NCBI GenBank assembly: GCA_002049885.1
Contig: MVCS01000133.1
Coordinates: 1 to 5,441 of the forward strand
Origin: Planctomycetales bacterium 4484_123
GTDB lineage: Bacteria; Planctomycetota; Phycisphaerae; SM23-33
Direction of reading: 5' to 3'
DNA length: 5,441 nucleotides
Both the position numbers and the translations under genes were made by a program. This document shows, one piece after another, positions 1 to 5,441 of this stretch (its first letter is position 1; every line of letters starts with the position of its first letter). The notes beneath the pieces are model-generated. The model was not told where the DNA came from and searched no databases. It worked only from the letters and a program-made list of their open reading frames with translations.

Positions 1-929
1 GCCGCCAAGGACGAACAGGCCAACATCGGCCGGTGCGTCAGGACCCTGCTGGAGCAGGACTATCCCGACTTCGAGGTCATCGTGGTCAACGACCGCAGCA
101 CCGACGAGACCGCCGAGATCGTCCAGCGGCTGGCGGAGGAGGACCGGCGGCTCCGGCTGATAAACGTGGGGGAACTTCCCGCCGGGTGGTGCGGAAAGAA
201 CCACGCCATGCACGTCGGCATAGCCCGGGCGCGGGGAGAGTACATCTGCATGATGGACGCCGACTGCCGACAGACCTCGCGCCACAGCCTCCGGGCGGCC
301 GTTGCCTACGCCCTCGACAGCGGCACTGACCTGCTCTCGGTGCTGCCGAACCTGGAACTGGTGGGCTTCTGGGAGAACGTCGTCCAGCCGGTCTGCGGCG
401 GCATCATGATGATCTGGTTCAGCCCCGAGAAGTCCGCGACAAGGTCAACGAGGACATGCACCTGGCGGCGCGGGTAAAGGCCGCCGGGCTGAAGCTGAGA
501 GTCGTGCGCAACCGCGGGCTGTACCTCGTGCGGATGTACACCTCGCTGCGAGGCATCGTCCAGGGCTGGAGCCGGATCTTCTACGGCACCTTCCAGAGCG
601 TCGGACGGGCCTGCGCATCCCTGGCGCTGCTGGTGGTAATGGGCCTGCTGCCCTACCTGAGCGCCACCTGGGCCCTGGCGGCCCTGGCCGTCGGCGGCGG
701 CCCGAGGAGACTGATGTGGGCCTGCGCCGCGACGGCACTGGCGGCGGTGGGTGCACAACTCAGCGTCATCTGGCGCTTCTATCGCCTCGTCGGCGCCCGG
801 CCCAGGACGTTCTGGACGTACCCCATAGGCTGCGCGGTGGCCATGGTGGCGCTGCTGGTGGCCCTGAGCAAGCTCCGGCCCGGGGCGGAAGTGACCTGGC
901 GAAACACCACCTACACCCACGGCAAGTGA
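1..929 (+). pseudogene. Family 2 glycosyltransferase, membrane-anchored; 5'-partial with internal deletion and frameshift
   Basis: This is a GT-A fold (GT2) glycosyltransferase that would transfer a sugar from a nucleotide donor to a lipid-type acceptor at the cytoplasmic membrane. The window opens inside the N-terminal Rossmann part (AAKDEQANI). Frame 1 then shows NDRSTDET (residues 30-37), PAGWCGKNHA (60-69) and the metal-binding DAD (86-88, bases 256-264). Frame 1 loses similarity after FSPEK (codon ending at 432) and stops at 475-477. The protein resumes in frame 3 at base 432 with VRDKVNEDMHLA, which contains the ED motif, followed by GWSR, about three hydrophobic segments (bases 606-878) and a C-terminal VTWRNTTY typical of HpnB/CrtQ-like enzymes. 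The NG-x-F...GGH segment normally found between these parts is absent, so about 30-35 codons and the frame are lost together. As written it cannot give a normal enzyme. A real pseudogene and an assembly error are both possible. The exact substrate is unknown. Confidence 0.8.
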
Positions 930-935
930 CGCCGC

Positions 936-1847
936 CTACAACCCGCCGGCCACAGCCTGGCACAACAGCGAGTAGAATTCCGCCGGGTCCGGCTCGAACT
1001 CAATGGTGTGAGCGGCGTCCAGCTCGACCACGCGGGCCGAGTCGCCGGTGAGCCGCTCCACCAGCCGACGGGTGCGGTCGTTGTCGATGATGCGGTCGCG
1101 GCGCGCCAGCAGCAGTGTCGTCGGCACCGTCAGGGCCGAGGCCCTGGCCGCCCGGGCGATGATGCGGTCGAGCACGTGCGAGGCAACCATGAACCGGGCG
1201 GTGGCCCGCATCAGCCGATGGCGATCCCCGCGCAGGTAGTCGCGCATGGCCGGGTTGTCGGTGAACAGGGCGGGGTCGCTGAGGGGGATGTCGAAGTACC
1301 GCCGGGGGCTGCACAGCCAGCAGGCGGCCACGGCCAGGCGGGTCCAGGCCGACGGGCCGACCCTGGCGGCAAGCCCGGGGGCGACCAGCATCAGCGAGGC
1401 CGACCGCTGCGGAAAGCCCAACGCATAGGCGGTCAGCAGCTTGCCGCCCCAGCTCACGCCCAACAGCACCACCTTTGCAGCGCCGGTCGCCGCGGTGACG
1501 TACTCCACGGCGGCACGTACATCGTCGATGAGCTGACGGGCAGAGCGGGCGTCGCCTCTTGCCGCGCCCGCCTCCCCGCTGCCCCGGCGGACGACCTGGA
1601 ACACTTCGTGCCCGCACCGGGCCAGCGCCTGGGCCGAACCGACGAACCAACCGGGATGTGACTGGATGCCGTGGGCGTACAGCACCGGCAGGCCGGCGGG
1701 GGCGGCGGGGACGTGGCGCAGCACGGCCGTGCGGTAGCCGTCCGGCAGCGTGAGCATCTCCCGGCGCAAGGCCACGTCGCCCGCCGGCGGCCGGGCCGGC
1801 CTAAGCGCCCCCAAGGCCCTCATAGCCTGTTCACTACTAAAGACCAT
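936..1847 (-). CDS. Alpha/beta hydrolase (serine hydrolase, Hydrolase_4/lysophospholipase-like)
   Basis: This 303-residue protein has the layout of a single-domain alpha/beta hydrolase. An HG oxyanion-side motif lies at 59-60 (YAHGIQSHPGW). The nucleophile elbow GVSWGG is at 130-135 with Ser132, the acid is probably Asp251 (RRDRIID; Asp255 is an alternative), and the base is His280 (DAAHTIEFE). A cap region of roughly 160-225 separates the nucleophile from the acid. No signal peptide is evident, so it is probably cytoplasmic. The family includes monoacylglycerol lipases, esterases and S33-like peptidases, and the substrate cannot be read from sequence. The start is uncertain. The ATG at 1847 has no clear Shine-Dalgarno, and codons 2-8 are unusually AT-rich for this window, so the ATG at 1823 (Met9) may be the true start. 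Its stop lies 6 bp from the stop of the convergent glycosyltransferase. Confidence 0.88.
   Translation of the reverse strand: MVFSSEQAMRALGALRPARPPAGDVALRREMLTLPDGYRTAVLRHVPAAPAGLPVLYAHGIQSHPGWFVGSAQALARCGHEVFQVVRRGSGEAGAARGDARSARQLIDDVRAAVEYVTAATGAAKVVLLGVSWGGKLLTAYALGFPQRSASLMLVAPGLAARVGPSAWTRLAVAACWLCSPRRYFDIPLSDPALFTDNPAMRDYLRGDRHRLMRATARFMVASHVLDRIIARAARASALTVPTTLLLARRDRIIDNDRTRRLVERLTGDSARVVELDAAHTIEFEPDPAEFYSLLCQAVAGGL
1826..1843. promoter_or_regulatory. AT-rich patch at divergent start region, possible promoter area
   Basis: A short stretch of low GC content (TGTTCACTACTAAAGACC) stands out in very GC-rich surroundings, exactly where two genes diverge. It would be noncoding if the hydrolase starts at Met9 (1823), and could then hold promoter elements for either direction. 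I see no clean -35/-10 pair, so this is inference from position and composition only. Confidence 0.25.
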
Positions 1848-1856
1848 CCCGCATCC

Positions 1857-1870
1857 CGCCGATTGCGGCG
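1857..1870. promoter_or_regulatory. Small inverted repeat in divergent intergenic gap
   Basis: Perfect 5-bp arms CGCCG and CGGCG flank a 4-nt ATTG centre, inside the 26 bp between the longest hydrolase frame and the small membrane-protein gene. It could be an operator half-site pair or a 5' leader hairpin. In GC-rich DNA a 5-bp dyad also arises easily by chance. Confidence 0.2.
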
Positions 1871-1873
1871 CAC

Positions 1874-2290
1874 GTGGAGGAGATGCGCGCGATAACCAAA
1901 GGAGGCTCGACCTTCCCGCACCACGCCGCCAGCCGATGGCTGGAGCGACTGCGCAGTTGGGTGCGTGCGGCCAATCGCGACCGAGCCGCCCGCCGCACCC
2001 GCCGAGTGGTACTGCTGGTGATGGTATTGTGGATCCTCAACATATTCGATCTGGTGCTGACCCTCCTGGCACGCACGCACGAGCACTTCGAGGAGCTGAA
2101 CCCGCTGGCCGCCCCGCTGCTGGACAATCCCGCAGCCCTGATCTGCTTCAAACTCGTGGTGGTGGCCTTGGCCTCGCTCATCCTGCTGCGCTTTCGCCGG
2201 CACCCGCTGACCGAGATAGGCTGCTGGGGCGCATCGGCAGCGTACTCGGCGCTGGCCGGCGTCTGGTGGCTGTATTACCTGCTTTGCTGA
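1874..2290 (+). CDS. Small integral membrane protein, DUF5658-like
   Basis: This 138-residue protein has an Arg-rich amphipathic N-terminus (about 20-45) followed by three hydrophobic segments, roughly 45-66, 86-107 and 116-137. The pattern N-x-x-D in the first segment (NIFD, 56-59), E-x-NP in the loop (EELNPLAAPLL, 73-83) and a Lys at the start of the second segment (CFKLVVV) matches what I recall of DUF5658, a membrane family with no assigned biochemical role. The longest frame begins with GTG at 1874. An ATG at 1883 is an alternative, but the GGAGGAG at 1876-1882 sits too close to it for ideal spacing. Another AAAGGAGG at 1898-1905 has no suitable start codon after it. The gene is divergent from the hydrolase and convergent with rodA, so it is probably monocistronic. 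No function is inferred. Confidence 0.8.
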   Translation: MEEMRAITKGGSTFPHHAASRWLERLRSWVRAANRDRAARRTRRVVLLVMVLWILNIFDLVLTLLARTHEHFEELNPLAAPLLDNPAALICFKLVVVALASLILLRFRRHPLTEIGCWGASAAYSALAGVWWLYYLLC

Positions 2291-2413
2291 GGCCTGGCAA
2301 CCGGGCCGGCCCATTTCGGCAACGCCCCGCCGCACGGGCCATCCCGCCAGCGGCGCCCGCTGGCCCCAGGCTCATCACAGCCTCGCCGCCGCGGTCACCG
2401 GCCTCGGCACGCC
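2291..2413. other. Convergent intergenic region
   Basis: These 123 bp lie between the stop codons of the small membrane protein and rodA. I see no gene here. The region contains a 10-bp perfect palindrome GGGCCGGCCC (2303-2312) shortly after the membrane-protein stop, a strong hairpin at 2346-2364, and a weak 5-bp hairpin with arms AGGCT and AGCCT (2368-2383). Transcription arriving from both sides would end here. Confidence 0.6.
2346..2364. terminator. Hairpin, candidate bidirectional terminator
   Basis: Perfect 8-bp arms GCCAGCGG and CCGCTGGC flank a 3-nt CGC loop, between two convergent genes. No T-run follows on either strand, so it is not a canonical intrinsic terminator. It may act as an mRNA 3'-end stabiliser or a Rho-associated structure. 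Confidence 0.45.
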
Positions 2414-3748
2414 TCACCCGGCCCTCCGCCCGCTCAGCGGCGCCAGGGGCGTGCGATAGGCGGCCTGTTCCTCCGGGGCCTTGGCGTCGTACTCGAACGG
2501 CTTGCGACTCAGGCTCCGAGGCCGGCGCTGGCCGACGTTGACCAACAGGCCCAGGGCCACGGCGTTGACCAGCATACTCGAGCCGCCGAAGCTCACCAGC
2601 GGCAGCGTCATGCCGGTGATGGGCATCAGTCCGATGGTCATGCCGACGTTGATGAATATCTGCACGAAAAGCAGCGCCAGGACGCCCACGACCAGCAGCC
2701 TTCCGAACGGATCGCGCGTGATGGCGGCGATCTCTGCCCCGCAGACGAAGATGGCCGCGTAGATCAGCAGCACGCCGGCGCAGCCACGAAACCCCCACTG
2801 CCCGCCGATGACCGCGTAGATGAAGTCGGTATGGTCGTCCGGCAGCCACCAGATGTACAGATTCAGCGCCTCGGAAGTCTTGTTGCCGGTCAGCCCGCCG
2901 GAGCCCAGCACCATCATCGACTGGTGCAGTTGAAAGCCCTGGTCCCAGGCCACCTCCTCGTCGCCCTGGCGCAGCCAGCCCTCTATCCGACGCACCTGGT
3001 GGGGCTTCATGACGTCGCGGTCCAGCACCGGCAGGCGCCCCAGGGGGGCGGCCACGAAGGCATATCGCCTGCCGCCGATGCGGCAATGGAAGTAGGCCAG
3101 CGCCTCCCGGCTGGCCCCGGCCGGACCCGCGGCGTCCAGGTCGTAGGGCACGGGAAAGAACATCACCACCGCCGCCACCGCCGCCACCGCCAGCAGGTGC
3201 TTCATCCTCGCGCCAGCCATGAACAGCATGAAGAACAACGTCGGAAACAGCAGCAGCGTGGTGCCAAGGTCCGGCTCGATGAGGATCAGCGCCGCAGGCA
3301 CCAGCGTCAGCAGAAACGGCGGGATGAGCCCGATAAGCCGACGGTAGTTCTCGCGGTAGCGCAGGTACCAGGCCAGGGCCAGGATGTAGGTCAGCTTGGC
3401 CAGCTCGGAGGGCTGGAACTGGAACTTCCACAGGCGGACCCAGCGGTGCGAACCGCGGACGGCCGGCAGCACCAGCACCAGCACCAGCAGGGCCAGGTTG
3501 AGCCCGAACAGTACATACGCCCAGCGGCCCACGCGCTGGAAGGGCACCACCGTGGCCGCCACGAAGCCCGCCAGCGCCACCGCTATCCACAGGCCCTGCC
3601 GCGCCGTCTTGCCCGCAAGGGCGCGCGGGTCGGCCAGCTCGGCGGTGCGCACCGCCAGCAGGCTGGTGGCCATCAGGGTCAGCATGGCCACGATGATGGG
3701 CCAACTCGTGGCACGCAAGTATGGCCGCAGCTTGTCGAACATTCCCAT
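2414..3748 (-). CDS. rodA: RodA, SEDS-family peptidoglycan glycosyltransferase
   Basis: RodA polymerises lipid II into glycan strands on the outer face of the inner membrane, as part of the elongasome with PBP2 and MreBCD. The 444-residue protein is strongly hydrophobic, with about ten membrane segments. SEDS landmarks appear in order: FQPSELAK (111-118), EPDLGTT (158-164), QVRRIEGW (251-258), QSMMVLGSGGLTG (276-288), the HTDFI motif with catalytic-type Asp308, and NVGMTIGLMPITGMTLPLVSFGGSS (from 367). The start is placed at the ATG at 3748 (MGMFDKL). The frame is open further upstream but would overlap mrdA and add a non-hydrophobic tail. Met3 at 3742 is an alternative, and no strong ribosome site marks either. 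About 49 residues (199-247) between a membrane segment and QVRRIEGW look like an insertion. The C-terminal tail after 408 is hydrophilic. The gene lies 53 nt after mrdA, so co-transcription is likely. Confidence 0.95.
   Translation of the reverse strand: MGMFDKLRPYLRATSWPIIVAMLTLMATSLLAVRTAELADPRALAGKTARQGLWIAVALAGFVAATVVPFQRVGRWAYVLFGLNLALLVLVLVLPAVRGSHRWVRLWKFQFQPSELAKLTYILALAWYLRYRENYRRLIGLIPPFLLTLVPAALILIEPDLGTTLLLFPTLFFMLFMAGARMKHLLAVAAVAAVVMFFPVPYDLDAAGPAGASREALAYFHCRIGGRRYAFVAAPLGRLPVLDRDVMKPHQVRRIEGWLRQGDEEVAWDQGFQLHQSMMVLGSGGLTGNKTSEALNLYIWWLPDDHTDFIYAVIGGQWGFRGCAGVLLIYAAIFVCGAEIAAITRDPFGRLLVVGVLALLFVQIFINVGMTIGLMPITGMTLPLVSFGGSSMLVNAVALGLLVNVGQRRPRSLSRKPFEYDAKAPEEQAAYRTPLAPLSGRRAG
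3008..3154 (-). other. RodA extracytoplasmic loop insertion
   Basis: This segment encodes residues 199-247 of RodA. It begins PVPYDLDAAGP, contains AYFHCRIGGRRYAFV and ends at VLDRDVM, directly before QVRRIEGW, which aligns with the YQ-x-x-RI motif of typical RodA. In E. coli-type RodA the preceding membrane segment runs almost directly into that motif. The insertion should lie in the large periplasmic loop that carries the catalytic aspartate. The alignment is from memory. Confidence 0.5.
3468..3490. repeat. Hexanucleotide tandem repeat inside rodA
   Basis: AGCACC is repeated three times, followed by a partial fourth copy. On the coding strand it is alternating CTG GTG codons, giving the Leu-Val run near residues 88-95 of RodA within a membrane segment. 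It may simply reflect codon bias in a hydrophobic helix, though it is slippage-prone in principle. Confidence 0.5.
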
Positions 3749-3781
3749 TCGAAACCGACTTCGCCCCCAGCACGGCAATGG

Positions 3782-3798
3782 GCACCGCGGGGCGGTGC
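3782..3798 (-). other. Hairpin in the mrdA-rodA junction
   Basis: The 53-nt gap between the mrdA stop and the rodA ATG contains a perfect 7-bp stem, GCACCGC and GCGGTGC, with a 3-nt loop that is CCC on the transcribed strand. It begins 4 nt after the mrdA stop codon. There is no following U-run, so it is more likely an mRNA processing or stability element, or a modulator of rodA expression, than a terminator. Confidence 0.4.
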
Positions 3799-3801
3799 GG
3801 T

Positions 3802-5441
3802 TCAGTCCAGGTATCCGCGCCTCCGGCATATGCGGACGACGTCGCGGGCGATGGGCCCGCAGGTGGGCCCGCCGGAGGCCTGGGCGTACTCCACTACGAC
3901 GGCGAAGGCTATCCTGGGCTTGCGGTACGGGGCGAAGCCGGCGAACCAGGCCGTGTCCCCGCTGCGAACGACGCGGTCGCGGGAATCTATCCTGCCGTCG
4001 CCGTTGGAGTCCACCCGCCGCGGGGCGGTCTGGGCCGTGCCCGTCTTGCCGCATATTTCGATCTCCGGGTCGCGGGCGTACTTGTAGGCCGTGCCGGACG
4101 GCGAGTTGACCACACGATACATCCCCTCGGCCACCACGTGGACCTGCTCGGCCGATATGGGCAGCCGGCGGACCTGCTGGGCGCCGCTCAGCTCGCGGAC
4201 CAGCAGCGGCGTGCGGAACTCACCGCCGCGGGCGATGGCGGCCATGGCGTTGGCCACATGCAACGGGGTGACGGCCACCCGGCCCTGCCCGGTGGCCAGA
4301 TAGCGTGCCTCGCCCACGCCGGTAACCGTCGCCGGGTCCGGCAGGATGCCGGGGCGCTCTTCCGGCAGGCCCGTGCCCGGCACGTCGGCGAAGCCCATCA
4401 GTCGCAACCACCGCACCAGCCCCGGGAGGGTCAGCTTCTGGCCCAGTTTATAGAAGTACACGTTGCAACTGTGCTCCAGGGCGCCCACCACATTCAGCGG
4501 GCCGTGGCCGCGATGGTACCGCTTGTAAATCCAGCAGCGGAAGGCCGGGTAGGTGGGGCTGATGAGGTAGCCCGGACAGTTGAAGGTCGAACTCGGCGTG
4601 ATCCTGCCGCTGGCCAGCCCGGCCATGGCCGCCAGCGGCTTGAAGGTCGAGCCCGGCGGGTAGCGCACCGCAACCGCCCGATTCCACAGGGGCAGGTCAA
4701 CCTTATCAGCGGCCAGCTTGGGAAACTCCCGCCGGTAGCGGTTCAGGTCGTAAGTCGGCAGGGAGACCATCGCCAGCACCTCGCCGGTGGGCACGTCCAG
4801 CACCACGACGGCACCAGGCCGGCCCAGGCGAGCCGCCAGTTCCCGTTGGAGTTCCAGGTCCAGGGTAAGGTGCACGTCCTGGCCGGGTCTTGGCGGGACC
4901 TCCCTGACCACCTGTCCGGTCCGCCTCTTCCGCCAGTACCGGCCGCGGCGCCCGCGCAACAGCCGCTCGCAGGCCTTCTCCACCCCGCCCTTGCCGATGA
5001 GGTCCCCGGGCAGATAGCGCGCCAGCTCGGCCTGTAGGGAAAGCTCACCCGCGGGATTCAGGGCGGCCATCTCCTCCCGCGTGACCGGGCCGATTCGGCC
5101 GATGACATGACACGCCGTCGCCCCGGCCGGGTATCGCCGTCGGTGTGCCGGCCGCACCGAAGCCCCGACCATCTCCTTCAGCCGCAGTCGAATCGCCACC
5201 GCCTGGGCCTCGTCCAGGCCGGTGACGATGGGGTGGGGCATGTTCTCCTCGCGCACGGGCCCGCCGTGGCTGCGACGCCAGGCACGCACCCGGCGAACGG
5301 CATTCCGGGCGGCGCGGGCCATCTCGTTGCGGGTCGCGCCGGTCAACTGTTGGGCCAGCTCCCAGGTCCGCTTGACCCGCTGCCGATAGAGCTCCTCGGC
5401 CCGGGCCATGCTGACGCCCTCCTGCCGGCTGATACGGCGAA
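3802..5441 (-). CDS. mrdA: Penicillin-binding protein 2 (class B transpeptidase), 5'-partial
   Basis: PBP2 cross-links peptidoglycan stem peptides during cell elongation, anchored in the inner membrane with its catalytic domain in the periplasm. Counting from the Met at 5409, a pedestal/dimerisation region spans about 55-175, including RRYPAGATACHVIGRIG (90-106) and GDLIGKGGVEKACERLLRG (135-153). The transpeptidase domain carries all three active-site motifs: STFK (Ser254, Lys257), SCN (314-316) and KTG (455-457, in GKTGTAQ). WFAGFAP at 488-494 is also typical. The frame stays open to the window edge, and the usual N-terminal membrane anchor and RG-x-I-x-DR-x-G stretch are missing. The real start is therefore probably outside the window, even though AGGAGGG lies 7 nt before the ATG at 5409. 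A calcium-loop-like insertion follows the KTG motif. rodA follows downstream, which supports the mrdA assignment over the division protein FtsI. Confidence 0.93.
   Translation of the reverse strand, partial: RRISRQEGVSMARAEELYRQRVKRTWELAQQLTGATRNEMARAARNAVRRVRAWRRSHGGPVREENMPHPIVTGLDEAQAVAIRLRLKEMVGASVRPAHRRRYPAGATACHVIGRIGPVTREEMAALNPAGELSLQAELARYLPGDLIGKGGVEKACERLLRGRRGRYWRKRRTGQVVREVPPRPGQDVHLTLDLELQRELAARLGRPGAVVVLDVPTGEVLAMVSLPTYDLNRYRREFPKLAADKVDLPLWNRAVAVRYPPGSTFKPLAAMAGLASGRITPSSTFNCPGYLISPTYPAFRCWIYKRYHRGHGPLNVVGALEHSCNVYFYKLGQKLTLPGLVRWLRLMGFADVPGTGLPEERPGILPDPATVTGVGEARYLATGQGRVAVTPLHVANAMAAIARGGEFRTPLLVRELSGAQQVRRLPISAEQVHVVAEGMYRVVNSPSGTAYKYARDPEIEICGKTGTAQTAPRRVDSNGDGRIDSRDRVVRSGDTAWFAGFAPYRKPRIAFAVVVEYAQASGGPTCGPIARDVVRICRRRGYLD
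3976..4011 (-). other. EF-hand/dockerin-like calcium-loop motif in PBP2
   Basis: Residues 467-478 of PBP2 (counted from the Met at 5409) read DSNGDGRIDSRD. Loop positions 1, 3, 5, 9 and 12 are D, N, D, D and D, position 6 is Gly and position 8 is Ile, which matches the EF-hand/dockerin calcium-binding consensus. The motif lies about ten residues after GKTGTAQ and ten before WFAGFAP. Calcium binding is inferred from pattern only. Confidence 0.6.
5417..5423 (-). promoter_or_regulatory. Shine-Dalgarno-like sequence before an in-frame ATG in mrdA
   Basis: AGGAGGG on the minus strand ends 7 nt before the ATG at 5409, an ideal ribosome-site geometry. A product starting here would lack the membrane anchor expected of PBP2. 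The sequence also encodes plain Gln-Glu-Gly in the open frame, so it may be coincidental. Confidence 0.3.

Noticed and set aside
425..440. Programmed ribosomal frameshift as the explanation for the glycosyltransferase frame change.
   Set aside because: There is no slippery heptamer with a downstream structure that I can see, and a slip would not account for the missing NG-x-F...GGH segment.
306..920. 204-residue minus-strand frame opposite the glycosyltransferase.
   Set aside because: It has no motifs, and the plus strand shows clear GT2 signatures across both halves of the break.
1008..1661. 217-residue plus-strand frame opposite the hydrolase.
   Set aside because: It has shadow-type composition, while the opposite strand carries an alpha/beta hydrolase with all catalytic motifs.
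2303..2312. GGGCCGGCCC palindrome as a terminator or recombination site.
   Set aside because: It is too short to form a stable hairpin with a loop, has no T-run worth the name, and such palindromes are frequent in GC-rich DNA.
3162..3192. Repetitive GCC/ACC-rich stretch, considered as a microsatellite.
   Set aside because: It encodes the AVAAVAAVV part of a RodA membrane helix, and simple codon bias explains the near-repeats.
2178..3785. Long 535-residue open frame on the minus strand overlapping rodA and the small membrane protein.
   Set aside because: It is out of frame with the clear RodA coding sequence, antisense to the small membrane protein, and has a low-complexity Gly/Ala/Arg/Pro-rich composition. 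It is a shadow frame of GC-rich DNA.
2831..4087. 418-residue plus-strand open frame opposite rodA and the end of mrdA.
   Set aside because: It is rich in Gln, His, Arg and Gly with no domain motif, and lies wholly antisense to two strongly recognisable genes.
3721..5037. 438-residue plus-strand open frame opposite mrdA.
   Set aside because: It is antisense to the PBP2 transpeptidase domain and resembles no known family. GC-rich DNA commonly gives such long antisense frames.

Overview
The window is a GC-rich bacterial chromosomal segment with five protein-coding loci and no recognisable RNA gene, insertion sequence, CRISPR array or phage gene. The penicillin-binding protein and SEDS pair, the membrane protein resembling DUF5658 and the style of the proteins suggest a planctomycete-like or similar high-GC Gram-negative lineage. 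That assignment comes from remembered family flavour, not from a database search, and is tentative.

Layout from left to right. Positions 1-929 (+) hold the 3' part of a membrane-anchored family 2 glycosyltransferase. It enters from outside the window and is broken near position 431 by a frame change, where a conserved stretch of about 30 residues is missing. It converges, with only 6 bp between stop codons, on a minus-strand alpha/beta hydrolase (936-1847) with a complete Ser-Asp-His set. Only 26 bp separate the longest hydrolase reading frame from a divergent small membrane protein (1874-2290, +). A 123-bp convergent intergenic region with a strong hairpin follows. The rest of the window is a minus-strand elongation operon: mrdA (penicillin-binding protein 2, 5' end beyond the right edge) followed after 53 nt by rodA.

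PBP2 and RodA are the transpeptidase and glycan polymerase of the rod-complex (elongasome). RodA polymerises lipid II and PBP2 cross-links the product, so their adjacency fits a shared function. Both carry additions that I do not associate with the textbook proteins. PBP2 has a perfect 12-residue EF-hand/dockerin-type calcium-loop pattern just after its KTG motif. RodA has about 49 extra residues in its large extracytoplasmic loop, ahead of the catalytic aspartate.

No wholly new multi-gene system is visible. The most interesting points are the putative calcium loop in PBP2, the RodA loop insertion and the internal deletion in the glycosyltransferase.
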